From NCBI GenBank assembly GCA_020746105.1, contig CM036618.1, positions 44,670,014-44,734,013 on the forward strand: a stretch of 64,000 nucleotides of DNA, given 5' to 3'. Below the pieces are notes generated by a model that was given only the letters and a program-made list of their open reading frames with translations, had not been told where the DNA came from and made no database searches. This DNA is from Trogon surrucura (lineage: Eukaryota > Chordata > Aves > Trogoniformes > Trogonidae). Below are positions 1-13,635 of this stretch, piece after piece. The position numbers and the translations under genes are program-made. Each line of letters begins with the position of its first letter. Position 1 is the stretch's first letter.

Positions 1-3000
1 AACATTCTATAGGTGTCTTGTAACTAAGATGTATCACTTGTGTTGATATTTATATTTGTTAATACGTTGTTAATAAATCTATAAACTGCTTCAACCCTAA
101 TGTGATTTGAACCACGGAACTGACTGGCTTTCTGATGGGAGGGGCTCTAGCCCAATTCAGTTTTATTTTGCCCAAGGTCAGAAACTTGTGCCTATTTTCC
201 CCTAAGGTCTAGATTTCAGACAACTTTCCCTACTTTCATCAGCATTGTGACTTTGGATAAAGGGGGCTGTAGCAGAGAAGACAATCCAGAACTAATCGTT
301 CAAGCAGGGATCAAACACTGTAATGAAAACATGAGAAGTCATGTTTCTTTTTGAATATTCTATTTCCAGCTATCTAATTTGCCTACTGTTCAATTTCTCA
401 ATCTTCAGTTTCTTACTCACCTTCCTTTTCTTATCTATTTAGCAATTAATTTATTTTTTCTTGGCAAAACAATAAAATAAAGAAGTATCTAAAACATCAC
501 TTAAGAGACAATATAATTTCATTACCATTGAACTTTTGGCAAGAGTCACTCTTACGTTCTGTCTTTTGCCTTCTCTACTGTGCTGACCTTATCTGTGGAG
601 ATGATAGCCTTTTTTAAAACTGAAGAAATGTTCTAATTGTACTTTTTAATGGTAGAAACACTGTAATTTAACTGAACCATTGATATTATCATAACAAGTG
701 CAAAAATGTTCTCACCATAGCAAATTACAGGACAACTTTGCTGAAGCTCCATTCTGTAAGATGGAAGGTCCAAATATGAAAACTTTCAGTTTGTGAGAGA
801 ATTATACTGCATTTCTCACTTCAAAGGCAAATTAGTCCCCTACTTGACTAATACATAAAATATTATAACTTCCTCTTTCTTGTTTTACAGGAAAGAATAT
901 TTAAATTTCTGCAAACAAGTCTCAATAGCTTGAAATTTCACAGCTGTTCATATCTTTCCATTTATTTATGAGTTGAATGCAGACTCTTAAGGTGCTTGAT
1001 TGTTGAAAATCCAAACTGAATGTGATATGTAAAAAATGAAAACATTATAATTTTTCCTCCTATTTCTCAACTAGAAGGATAATCAGGGAGAAGGATGGAG
1101 GAAGAAGTACACAGGTGACACGTTCCTATAAAGCACATCCTCAGGTTAAAATCAAGCAGATACTTAAGTGTTTGCTTAATCAGAACAAAATCTCTCTGAA
1201 GGAGGTAGCTACTTGGAGCAGGTAAGAGATTAGATTAGGAAAGTAAGGAAGTAAGTTTGTTAATTTATTCCTTCATAGGCCACCCAGAGCTTGCTTCAGG
1301 CTAGTTTATTTGCAAAAAATATTCATCAGTAAGATTTATTAGCTATTTGCTGAGTTTAAATTTTGAAGTTCTTCTGTCACTTTCCTCAAAAGTAATTGCA
1401 TGTACAGTAATTGTTATAAGCTGGCTGGTTTTGTCAACGTCTCCATGCTAAAATTTTACAGAGAGATTGAGTCCTATGCCTTGTCAGTATCCTATAGTAT
1501 TAAAAAGCCTCCATGAGGAATTATCCTGGAGACATAAAATTTGCACTTGTACATGTCAAACTAACCTCTGAGTTCACAGAGACTGAAACTTAAAAGACTA
1601 CAAGCACAAGCAAAATAATTAATTCATATGTATAGGCAAGTGTACTATGTGTGTGTGAAAAGGATTTATCTAGATATAATTCCTTTGATTTTTTAAGGCT
1701 TTGTTTTCTTTCTGTTTTTCTTTACATGCAGGCACTGGTCTGGATTTACAGCGTTACTACCAAGTGTTGGGTCAATAGATGGTAGGTGAAGCCAGTGACT
1801 ACGGATCAAGGCTGTATCTAGAAGATTTCAATATTAAAAAATTATAAGTTATACCATCATGAATTATAAAAAAAACAAAGTAAACTGTCTCTATATTGTG
1901 GTTTTATATTGTGTACCAGGCAGTCCTCTCCAAATTTGCTGCTACTTTTTGGATGTAGGTTTTTTACTAAATGTAGAGATCACACAGCCATCCCATACTC
2001 AGCTGTATATATAATAATGTACTACTTTGGTCTTGCATTCGGAGAGAGCTAAGTAAAGAAACAACATGCTGTCGTAGTGTTCAGAGCTAGTAAACACAGA
2101 AAGAGGTTCTGATGAGCTTAGAGGTTCTCTTTATAAAAAAGGTTAATAATTTTTGCATCCTCTGTTTATAACAGACTTCATTTGAACTGATCAAAAGCCT
2201 TTTTCACTCACCCCATTTCATCAAATTTTTCAGGTCAGTATTTCAGTGGTTTTGTCACATGCAAAAGTCCAAAGTAAAAGTCCATCCATGATAGGTCTGG
2301 ATATTGGTGTTTGCTTATGAGTCAACAAGATGAGAGCACTACTTACTCAGTCGCTTCCACGTGTCAAATTATGTTTCAACTTCCATGAAACTAGCAGTGC
2401 ATCTCTCAGCTCCATGTTCTTCCTTCACTTGCAGGATCTTTCCTCTAGCCACGATCTTTACTTTCTTCTTTCCATGCCCCTTTATTCTTTCTGAGACCAA
2501 TCCCTTTCAAGAACTCTCTTTCCAGCACCCAAGGACATTGGTTTTTTATATTAGTCCACATATAGAAATATAACCTGTGATGAACCTCCTCCACTGGTGA
2601 TAGTAAGTCATGTCTCTTTGTTAATTGCAGGGATTGTGTTGTGCCCATTTTTTCATCCTAGGTGACATAAAAGTTTACAATAAGCCTGCACCACGTGAAT
2701 CTAGGAATTAGTAGGCCTGTGCTTTAGAGTTCAAGAGTTAAGTTTTGTACGTTAATATGTGCACATACACACTATTTTCCAGCACTTGTTAGTGTCCATA
2801 ATTTCAGACCTTTTTTTCTACAATGACTTTGGTTGACTCCTTAAAAAAGAACTACGTTGTCCCTCCTGCCTGAGAAAACCTTCCTAGACAATTCTGCAAT
2901 ATGTTCATGAGTCGTCATCACCATAAGGAAGGAGGTCCTTTTAGTAGGGCCAGAGGGATCATGGCACAGGGACATATCTTTGGAGAAAAACGTCTTTGTC

Positions 3001-3095
3001 TACTGAGCGGTAAGAACCAGAACCACTTCTTCCTATAGTAAGTTTATCAGTATTTACTGATACCCTCAACAGACAAGTGAGTTTACACAATACAT
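1..3095. other. AT-rich region without recognisable gene
   Basis: No long open frame, RNA gene or known repeat family is visible. Open frames are at most about 70 codons, as expected by chance in AT-rich DNA. A 50-base segment at 1732-1781 has splice-like borders but is too short to support as an exon. Confidence 0.6.
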
Positions 3096-3138
3096 AATAA
3101 ATAAATAAATAAATAGATAAATAGATAGATAGATAGAC

Positions 3139-3172
<34 letters not shown>
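3096..3172. repeat. AAAT/GATA compound microsatellite
   Basis: A tetranucleotide run starts as AAAT units and passes into about 15 GATA units with one GACA interruption. Such runs often vary in length between individuals. It ends in an A-rich stretch and has no link to a neighbouring gene. Confidence 0.95.
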
Positions 3173-4527
3173 AGATGTAGGAGTTGCTGACATGCCTGGA
3201 ATCAAACTTGATACACTTCATATGTCATAATCAGCTTTCATGAATTCTTACAGCCGTTTCCTCATTTTCTATTTCATCATTTCTCTTTTCTTGTGTTCTA
3301 AGCCTTTTATCCAACACTGTGGGGTTTTTTTGCTTGCCAGAAGATGATCTTCCACAAATCCTGAAAGACTGATCAGGAAGAGGAAGGTGCTATAAAATTT
3401 CAAATGCTACACCACTCTGGGATGCCTATTGACATCTTCAGGTCCACAGTTGCTTAACATGAAAACATACTTCCTTGGAGAAGCCTGTGAAGTGTGTAAA
3501 TATGCACACAACACAGAAAAATAAACAAACAAACAAACCAAAAACCAAACAACAGAATCTTTTCTTGGCATGAGTTCTAAAAGAAAGAGTTTACTTGCAG
3601 ATCCAGCTCTACAGAATCAATTTCTCTTGTGAAAACTAGGTGCAAATATTGGCTTTTGTGTGATGAGGGCTTATGCACTTCATTAAGATGCTGAGCACTG
3701 TCCCCAAGTGCCAAACACCTCCTGTGAGTAATTCTGTGGCCACAATCTCACAGGATTTATCATCACGGGCTTTACATTAACATTTGTCCCACCCCTATGG
3801 GTCTTAATCTGAGGAAATTACTTTCAAAAACTCCTGTTGACTTGACTGAAAAAGTGGCAGGGCTGGAATATAAAGAAGCAGAAGACTAGAGTGGCAGAGC
3901 TGATTAATAAAACACAGTTGAGCACAGCCATTTGAAATTTCAGACAAGAGATGCTTCGATTCTAGTTCAGAAGTGGAACAGTGTCTACTTCACATGTCCT
4001 GTATACTATAGGTCACAAAACACAGTACTCTCTAAGAAACTTGAGACCTGCATTAAAAGACCAAAAGCCAGAAACTATATTTTACCACATCGAAAGAACC
4101 CTGGAGACATACGGGTTTATGTTACATTTTTAAAATAACATTAACTTGCTCAGAGAATCATGGAAATTAGACTGTCTTGCTTTGATTGTGGAAGTTATAG
4201 GAGGGGGTAAGGAAGGAGAAAAAAAAAAAAAAAAGCCAGAAAAAAACCCAAAAGAATAAAAGCTAGGCAATAGTAATTTAAACATATGGGCAGAACAACC
4301 ATATAGCCACCTAATTTTTAACAACGTAGGAAAGTGTGCAATCATTTCTTTAAGCCCTTATGAACTGTTCCCTGAAGAAATCAGATCTGAGCAATTCTTA
4401 CCAAATGAAATTACAGAGGAACAAAATTATAATTTTGAACTAAATCTCACAAAAACAATTAGTGTGAAGAAAACTAACAAAAAAATATATTATTATAATC
4501 TTAAGATATATATATCATGTGAGGGCT
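3173..4527. other. AT-rich region without recognisable gene
   Basis: Contains a short AAAC run near 3523-3550 and a poly-A stretch near 4219-4255. Nothing else is recognisable. Confidence 0.55.
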
Positions 4528-4601
4528 AGGACAAAGATTGAACTCAATGATCCTGAAGGTCTCTTCCAAAGGAAACTATTCTATGATTCTATTATTCTAT
4601 C
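4528..4601 (+). mobile_element. CR1 LINE 3' tail fragment
   Basis: The segment reads like the extreme 3' end of an avian CR1: a diverged TTGAACTCAATGATC block, then GGTCTCTTCCAA, then ATTCTATGATTCTAT octamers. Only about 75 bases remain, so this is a severely 5'-truncated or decayed copy. The octamer tail fixes the plus orientation. Confidence 0.75.
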
Positions 4602-7595
4602 CAAACTTTTAAGAAAATAATATATATATCTGTGTATGGTAATAACCAAGAGAAAATGCAGACAAAACACATTTGCTGAAGTGACTGGCTTAAAAAAATA
4701 CTGATTCATATTAGGAATTACATGGACATGTCAACCAATATGCTGGATCTAGAGTTTTCACTTTTAAATGCTGAAATCAGAGTGTGTCCTGTGCCAAAAA
4801 GAAAACTCTGGAAATGAGCCATCAAGGTGTCCAGCAAGCATCATGGCAGACCTAGCATTTGATGAGAAATTACAAAGCCTAACATTATTTAATGCTGAAT
4901 TGAACTGAACTAAACTAAAAGAGCCTTAGCCAAGGCACTAAAAATTCAGAACTGAAAAGTCCCTCCTCGTTATCCTGTGACAGAGCAGCAGTGGCATAAT
5001 GTATAATGATCCCTTAACACAGAGAGTCTTTCAATGTAATTAAAAGTCAGTAGAATGGAACACAATTATAAGAATTAATTTTTTTTTAAGTCAATGTGTG
5101 GTCAGCCAGGGAAATTTACTGTCACAAAAAATCACTGAGACGTCATCTATGCCAAAAACTGGAAAAGACTATGATAATTTTTTAATTAATTATAATACCT
5201 GTGGGTATCCACTGTAGAAAGAAAAGAAGCTACACTGGGACATTATACCACTACATGTGTGCATTTATCTGATGTATGTAGAGTATCACACATTGGCTAG
5301 ACCCCTGAATATATGCAAATGTTAGGCACTTCTGTTCCATAAACACTTACCCATAGTTGTGAGTGCTGTCAAGCAAGGCATTCAGATAGCAGAGTACTCG
5401 TTTCACATGTATTTAAACATGCATAACTTGTTTGGATAAGGTAGTCAAAACTAGTCTTCCTTAAACCAAGATAAAGTGGTATCTCCAAAAAAGCAGCATC
5501 ATAAACACAATGTCTTAGGCTGATTCACTCCTTGGATTTCTTAATTTCTTTATACAGAGAGTCTGGGGTAATTATATTGAATCTAATCAACCTACTTTTT
5601 AGTGACTAATAAATATTAGATTTATCCCATCCCCAGTGTCTATGTCTACAGTAAGAGGCATTTCCAGAGCAATTTAGTCAATTTTAAAACAGATGTGTAA
5701 AGTAGATGATAGGATTTACCCTCTAAAAATTTTTAGTTCTCTCCGTTAAGCACAGGGATAGCCAAAATGACTGTCTATCATATTGATTAAACTCTCTGGA
5801 TACAAAACTTGATAGAGGAGACCCTCACTCTTAGGTACTTTGTTGAAATAAGGATCATTTGCTGACTTAACATACACATGAATTGTGGAGGGAAAATCAG
5901 TTAATGATTTTTTGACAATGTGACATGAGACCTGGTCGTGGTCTGGAATGTGTGATGTGATGACTGCAAGGTTCATTAACAAAGTCCCTAAATGCTGCAA
6001 ACCTTCTCTCACACAGCTATGCTCTGAGATGAAGCCATTCTGGAAGCACCTTCAGATACCATCAGGGGAAAAAGTGGTGCAGGGCAATAACAAAAACGAT
6101 TCACTTGGCATTAATAAGGAGTACAAGCATATATCTAGAGGAGAGGCTCCAGTTTCTATGAGAAAAATATTCACTTTTTATCTATTTTCTCCCACTCAGT
6201 GAAGAAATGCAGGGAATGTTGATGATCTCTGTGGTGTAGAGAGCTGTGTATTAAATTACGATGTCTCACTATGAGGTGTTCTAGTTTTTTACATATCTAA
6301 CAAGAACTTGTTAAACATATCAATATAGTGCCAGTCAACAAAAAACCCAAAAATAGAAATATAAGTCAATTATTAAAGAATAGATCCCAAAGATGGCAAA
6401 ATGCAAATTTGTAACATGTAACAGTGAGAACATGTAACTATGTAACAGTGAGAAGATCTAAAACAGACAGATGGAATTAAAATGACAATAATATTATTTC
6501 AGCAATTTTAAGAACTGATATAAAATACATGGGTATCTTCACAGGAAGGTTACACTATCCCAGATCAAGCTGGCTGAAATTAACAAGGATGAGTACACTA
6601 GTAAATTACTTAAAATTATACCATGGTGTTATGCAAAAGAGACTTTTATTCAAGTATGTTAATTCATATAGTAAAAAAGAGGAAGTCCTTCCAAAATGAA
6701 GCAATAAAAACACAGGATGAAATTGGCATAATTTCCAATACACAAAAACGTATGTTTACGCAGTGTTGTAAAACTAAAGGATCAGTCATGATTTCTGTTT
6801 TACAATAAATTTATGAAATAATTGCTTTTCAACTTGTGTAAGAGAATATGTACTGTAAGAAAATGGAGAGCATGAGTCTTCGTGTGAAAATATGATAACA
6901 TTGCCAGTTCTCAATGTTAAAACAGGCTATGTTTTACACCAGCAAGTAGTTTTTTACCAGCAAATGCAGATCCATTTGTTGATAAGGACATGATGTCCTC
7001 ACGACATGAGTTTAGAAGGATGGGGTTGCTTCAAACTCCTTCCATCCTCACTGAGAGGACTGAATGCCTGCTGGCCCTAGAAATGTCTGAGGTGTCCTCT
7101 CTCACAGACACGGGTTAGGTGTTGTGCAAAGGAACCCAGTTAATGTGCTCTAGTCTAGCCCTGGGAGAGGGGACAATCAGTGGAAGATCAGCTAAAAAGC
7201 TGGGACAAAATAAAACACTAATGGAGAAATGTGCATAGGCTATAACAAAACCAGCTGTAGTAGTTTACTCTTTTCAGAGTCCTGCATTAATTCAAATATG
7301 GGACTGATAGTTCTTTACCTGAGGAGACATGACATAAACCAATATTCCCTCAAATTCCCCAAAACAATGCCATTTACCTGCCACTTAATACTAGCTAATG
7401 AGTAACTGAAAAAAAAACTAGAATTACCCTAATCTGTTCCCTTCAAAAGACTGCTGTGAATAGTACTACATAAAAGCCGTCCTACTGAAGGAGTGCAGGG
7501 GTTGTAGATTTGCTCATGAGAAAGTTTTGGGAAAACTAACAGTTGCTATATGTGGTCCCCTCTGGAGACTATTCCCTTTGTTTCTTTCCTTTTAG
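4602..7595. other. AT-rich region without recognisable gene
   Basis: Open frames are short and overlap one another on opposite strands (for example around 5750-6200), the pattern of chance ORFs. No repeat family is recognised. Confidence 0.55.
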
Positions 7596-7693
7596 GAACA
7601 GACTTCCCTTTGTAGATTTTATTGGCCCTAACTTCAGTGCTGCAACACTCGGATACAGTCTTAACGGATTCTGCACACATCCCTCGAAACAGT
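7596..7693 (+). other. Possible internal exon (weak)
   Basis: A pyrimidine-rich tract ending in TTTTAG precedes the segment, and a good donor, GTGAGT, follows at 7694. One of the three forward frames is open throughout (32 codons, phase 1 entry); the other two have stops. The translation includes PFVDFIGPNF and LGYSLNGFC and looks protein-like, and the segment is more GC- and CpG-rich than its flanks. I do not recognise the protein. A 98-base open frame arises by chance fairly often, so this remains only a candidate. Confidence 0.2.
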
Positions 7694-9959
7694 GTGAGTT
7701 TTAATAATCTGTCCCAGCTTTGAAAAACAGCTTTTAGCTTAAATCATCAAATATATTACATTTCACATATTTAAAAAAGCTTTTGTAGTACTAGTATAAT
7801 TAGCCTCTTTCTATTGAGGCAAAAAGTGAAGTGCAGAAAAGAGATGGTTGTATAGTGAGTTAATCACAGGGCCTTAGTTATCAACTTACTTCCACTGCAG
7901 AAATGGTACTGGTCAAGGACGGTCAAAACAACCCTGCAATTACTGAGCAGAGAAAGTAACTCAGGTTGACAATGGTTGGAAATTTGGGGAAAACTGTGCA
8001 GACTAAAAATTCTTTTATGTGACACAGAGGAAAACAAATCAGAAATATGCACAGTAGTGTCATCAGCAGAATAAAGCAGATAAGGATTTCATAGATCCTT
8101 TCTGAAATGAGTTTCATAAAAACCATAAAGTTTTGGAGTGGGAATGAAAATACTTAAGATCTTGATAATGCTAAGGAAAACATGGGTAGCATTAGGTTAA
8201 GATTTGATCTGGGATTTTTTAATTTGTGTTGTTCTAAACAAGTTTTGGGGTTTTTTTAAAAATAACATGAAGCAATAATGTTATTCCAGTCAAGTTAGGA
8301 ATCTTTCGAGAACTAAAATAAATTAATATAAAATGAAATATATTGTCAACATAGTGTCTTGAGATGCTTAAGTACTTTCTTCATACATGAGGACTAGCTG
8401 GAGTTTTGTACAGTGGTTTATTATATCTTTTTCAGGGTATTTTTCTTATTTGTAAGATAGAAAGGTATATGCAAGCTATAACATGTTTTGAAGCTTAGAG
8501 TACCTAGAATTTTACTCTATAAAAATTTTTCCTTATTTTTACTTAAAAATAAAAAATCCACCCCCAAATCTGTACGGTCAAATACCATGCTACTCTGAGG
8601 CTATCATGATAAAGGAGTAGTTTGTTAATGGTCTCCAGAAAGGTCACTGTGACACTGCTGAGAAGAAAATACAGATATAGAAACTTGAAGATGGGTTGAT
8701 TCATTTCACAGAGGTAAATACTCAGTGCTGCATAACTGTCCCTTTTTAATTAGCTTGTCAAAAGATTTTGACAAAGACCTCCAGTGGGTTAGTGAGTAAA
8801 CCTGAACTGCAGATTACCTCTATTTAATCATTGTCTTTCAGAGCTTTTAATATAACTGATCTAAGCAAGCCAGTTCTATTTTTTTTATCAATTTTCTGCT
8901 CTTCTTTTGTTTGCATTAGTTACTACAAGGTTTTCCAGAAACACTTTTGTTGTTGTTGTTGTCGATTTGGTTTTATTCATTTTTCTAATAAGACTGTGTT
9001 TGAATACACTTAGATCTTCCTTGATATCTTTATTTGGGCTTCCCTCTACCCATCAATTTATCAGAGAACTTAATGTTCCCAGGCTTTTCCTTTCTCTTTT
9101 CTTTTACTGATTGTAAATGTATTTTTATGTGAATGAATGATATCTATAGAAGTAACACGAATTGGTCTGAGAATGAAGTACTACAAAGGGAGCTTCCCCA
9201 GCGCCCCGTTGACTGTGTTTTACTTAATATTAACACTTCTCTAAGCACAATTTCATGCCACCAAAGTACATGTTAATGAGATACAAATATACATTATGGT
9301 TAGTTAAAATTCGACATATTTGGGAATGCAAATCAGAAAAATAGATTTGGAAAGTATTTTCTGGCTTAGAATTCAAAGAACTAGAGGGAAGAGAAAAAAG
9401 ACAGATCATTTTTTTTCCCATTAAGCATTTCCAAACATAGTTAGTACCTACTCTCTAATGTCATCTTGTAAAAGTAAAGACAGTTATCTTACCCACCTTT
9501 AGTGGTGGATAAAGTGACAATCAGATTTTGGACAGTAGTAGGTACCCCAAGGAGTTGTCAGAATATGGGTGCAGCCATTTACTATGGGTACAGCCATTGA
9601 AGTATTTTGGTCATCCTTATTAGTATGGTTAGAGGACAGTGTCCACTGCCTCTTTCTACTGACAGGCAGGTTTGTATACAAATCTAAAAGAAGGTTAGCA
9701 CTGGAAAAATGTCTGACATTATGAAAATGGATGGTACAGCATATCAGTTTCTGAACGGAATGAAAGTGCCTACAATGTACCTCTACCCAGACCATCCAAA
9801 GCAGACTCTAAAATTTAGAAATGTTAAATAATGTAAATCTGCCTTATCTTTAGCATAATAGTAATGCTTTTCTATGTCAGGCATAAGAAAAAAAGAGCCT
9901 ATGTTGTTGAAGCATGTTCCCTTCATTCTTGAGTGAAATTAATGATTTGATTTTGATAA
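7694..9959. other. AT-rich region without recognisable gene
   Basis: Holds a TTG run near 8948-8965. No supported gene or repeat is seen. Confidence 0.55.
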
Positions 9960-10148
9960 ACCACTATTGTGTTATGGGTTGTCTGTGGGAGCAGCCATGA
10001 GGGATCCTTATTCTCATTGCAGGAGTTATTTGAGGCACTGGGTCAATGTCTCAAGACACCAGATGCAAACACATGGCACATCTTTGCACAGTGGAAGTGT
10101 GAAGAGTATAGAGAGGGTGCAACAAAACGGAGAGAGAAGACTGAATGA
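9960..10148 (+). other. Open frame with exon-like or repeat-derived sequence
   Basis: A 62-codon frame without an ATG runs from a TAA just upstream to TGA at 10146-10148. Inside it, TTATTCTCATTGCAG at about 10008-10022 resembles a splice acceptor. The downstream 41 codons are strongly protein-like: charged and aromatic, with ELFEALGQCLKTPDANTW followed by a basic end KRREKTE. No good donor is seen before the stop. It could be a terminal exon, a decayed gag-like fragment or chance. I do not recognise the family. Confidence 0.2.
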
Positions 10149-13100
10149 ACCTACTTCTCTTTTCCTATTTGTAACCTTCTGCAGGACATTTAGAACAATT
10201 TTTCAGCCTGGGTGACTTGATTCAGATTTCACCAGAGGGAGGAAGAATTGAATTGTTTCCTGCAGTCTGGATAGGGGCTGTGAGCGCTAGGTTATTCAGT
10301 TAAAGAAGGGCATTGTTCTCACTGCATTTACAATATCTAAGTTTAGCCCTTCATTTCCTTTACTTTCTTTTGTTAGAGATACCTTTAAGCGTAATATAAA
10401 TAAGATGTTTTGTTCGGAAACATTTTCATTTAGAATGAAATGCATGCACACAAATACGTGCATGTATATACATGTATGCAGATAAAATGTTGGTATGTAT
10501 TTGTGTGTATACAGTTTCACTGGTCCAATGATAACAAAGCTTTTTTTGTTTGTTTTGGATTTTAAATTAGAAAGGAAAACAACACATCACTTATAAAACA
10601 CAAGTTTTCTATACCCATAATGAACACCATCCTAAAGTTTCCAGTTGCCTAAAGAGTTTTGTTATTTTTATAAAATTATATGCTATAAAGCAATATTACA
10701 TAGAATTATTGTAGTGTCCAAAACCCCTACAGGATGGAATAATGAATTGTTAATTTGAAATATTTATAAAAAAAATTGAAAGAAAAATCTTCTTGCATAA
10801 TTCAAGGTAGATAAGGAAAACTCTCAGAGGAAAAAAATCTGATAAAGTGAGTGTATTTGGGAAAATATGTTTAGTATGGCACTACAATCCAAAATGGATG
10901 CTGTATGCAGCACATAAACATATTAATTTGTCAGCAGTTTCTCAATGCCAAAATACCTGACAAAGTTTTAAAAGTGCTATACTGCAGTCTGAATGGTATG
11001 CTGGCAAGATGCCTGCACTTGTTCTACCATTTCAGTATAGTTTTACTTACCTCAAAAGGGTATAAACATGATTACTTTTTCAGTTCTTGTAATGTCCATT
11101 TTGTCCTTCTCAAAAGAGTCTACGCTTTGTCTTCCAAACATCTAGCTCCTTTATCGGCAGTTTAAATGAAAAAAAAAATGGGAAAAAAAAAAAAAAAAAA
11201 GAAAAGAAAATCTGCCATCACCCAACCCACATTCAGAACAAAGCAATTAATTTGATGGGTTGACAGTTTAAAAAGGTAGCTTCTGACAGACATCCAGTGT
11301 GATGCCAGCCAGAATGATGTACTGTATAACACTTTCTTTAAAAGGGAAAGTAAATCAGGCATCCCAAAGGCAAGTCCTTTGTATTCCATTGAAGCTTTTA
11401 GGTATTAGTGCATCTTTGTTGTGTATTCCTGACAAGTTGCAAAGAATTCTTCTGTACGTAAAATATACTTGAGAGGAATTCACAAAGGGCTGTATGCAAA
11501 TCCTACAAAGGAGAGACGAAGAGCCAGGCAGAGGGCAAAGGAAGCAGCAATGCATTGCTCAGTCTCAGTGCTGCTGCCAGGTAGACCTCGGGAGCTGTCA
11601 AGGGCAGTGGGGACAGGGAGCAGGTTGGCGGAATAATATCCAGCCCATTATACTCCCTTCAAAGTCCATTAGCTATTATAATGGATGGATCATCATAAGC
11701 TACTTCTACTTTTCTGCTTGTAGAAATGTTCATGCATGAAAGGAAAATTAGCACAGGGTGAGTAATCTTTTGCGATTTGTGGTTGAAGTAAGGCACTGAA
11801 ATCACACAAATTAGAAAAAAACTCATGTCTTTCTTAGCATTCATGTGCTTGGAAACATCCTATATCCACTTCACAAGGTCCGGGTCTCAGGTGAGAGGAC
11901 AGAGTAGTGTGAACAGCTGTCTCAAAGACTTGCTTTTTGTGAAGGACATGTGTCTTTAAGGCACAGAAGGGAAAAAATGCATGGTTTTAAATTGAGGTAT
12001 AAACATTAGCTGGTATTAAGTGTAAATTTGTTGTACAGACTTTGTCTCAGATGGAAAAAAATAACTGAAAATCAGCCAAGAACACAACATATCTCTACTA
12101 AAAGACAAAGTGGCTAAAGCTGATTCTGAAACTAATGTGTTCCTAATGTGTTCCATGGAGGAGTTATTTTGAAATGGACTAAGGTTCAGAGCCTCTAAAT
12201 GTCTCTGTCCCCTGTATTACCAACAAAACTCTAAATTGGGAGACAATTATGCTGCCCAGTAAGGAAGTAAATCATAAAATAATCCCATAACGCAGATTCT
12301 ACCTAGTCACTCTAGTTGAGACTTACAGTCTTTTGTAGGCCATGTTCTACCTCTTTTTGGAGTAACAAGAAGACCATTCATGAATTTCTTTTGTAGAATC
12401 ATCCCAAATATACTATGGTTCCCTCTCATGACAGAGGTAAAAGACTATGTAGTAAATGATATAATCAATGTCAAGATGCCTTTCAGACCTATAATTGGAA
12501 CAAATCTATCACCTAAACTCTTTAAATGTTATAACCTGATGATAAAAAAACTGCAGTAAAATACTATTTAAGATTTGTGTCTTATTGCAACTGTGTTTCA
12601 GTTTATTAATTAGAAAGATGTAGCAAGATAGAGCAATTAGATTGATTTTTGATAGCTTAGTTGTTTATAGTTGTTAAATAACAAAGCTTCATTAAAGAGT
12701 TAGTGGATGTACATGGAAATTGTGCAGTAAATTTTCAGGCCCACAAATAGGAACTTACACCTAAAAATTTATGAATAGTATGGCTTTCATACATACTTTG
12801 ACTAATGCTCTTACACATTGAAGGTTTTTTTCAGTGACTATCTGCCTAAAGTCTGGGTCAAACCTTGTTCTCAGGATTGGTTCCCAAGTCCATTATCTCA
12901 ATGGATCTTCAGTTATACTGGAATTACCGGTGTTGGGATTTGGCTTAGTGCTTAAAAAAAAAGGATTAAATTAAACTCAATATTTTAGTTGCAACTCCTT
13001 GGGATATTTCAGTGTTTCAAAACAATAGCTTCGTGTAAACATTAATGAGTCCTCATTTAGCAAAGGACTTACATCCGTGATTAACCTGAGGGATACAAAG

Positions 13101-13635
13101 CCAGAGAATATTGGAAAAGGCATGTACATATGTGTACACACAGATAAAAACATATAACTACATATAATTTAATATCTTTGTTGTGTGGGGGTCTCTATAA
13201 TTCCCTCTACAAATCTCAACACTGGAAAAGGTTTAGGTTTATCAGGCGTGAATTGCTGAGTGAATTGCTTAAGTCCATGTAAGTTACCTACTCAACCATT
13301 TTGAAAGTAAGAAAATTAATATTAAAGACATCATACATCTCACAACCCATTTAATAAACAAATGCATTACTTTTACCCAGGAAACAGAAGCAGTTGTTTA
13401 ACAACCATCAACCTTAAATTCTGTCTCCCTCTATAGGTTTTTAACAAGTCTCAAGCTTATTTTTCTAAACAAGACCATAACAGTGGCTAATATAATCACT
13501 ACATTAGTGAATCAACTGATATATTTTTGTAAAAATATCTGTTGAGTTACAAGAGAATTCTTGTTTAACCTAAAGGAAGACTCTAATAAAATATCTTTAT
13601 GTATATACGTAAATTTTGGACTGAAGCTTAACAGT
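10149..13635. other. AT-rich region without recognisable gene
   Basis: Contains an A-tract at about 11167-11206, a GC-richer island at about 11480-11650, and TG/CA-rich stretches near 10440-10510. One stretch there holds a perfect 14-base palindrome, CATGTATATACATG. No gene is supported. Confidence 0.55.

Noticed and set aside
1732-1781. A 50-base exon with acceptor (TTTACATGCAG) and GTAGGT donor
   Set aside because: Too short to judge; two of three frames give unremarkable peptides and there is no supporting context.
3096-3172. CRISPR-like repeats
   Set aside because: These are uninterrupted 4-base units without spacers, in an avian genome: a plain microsatellite.
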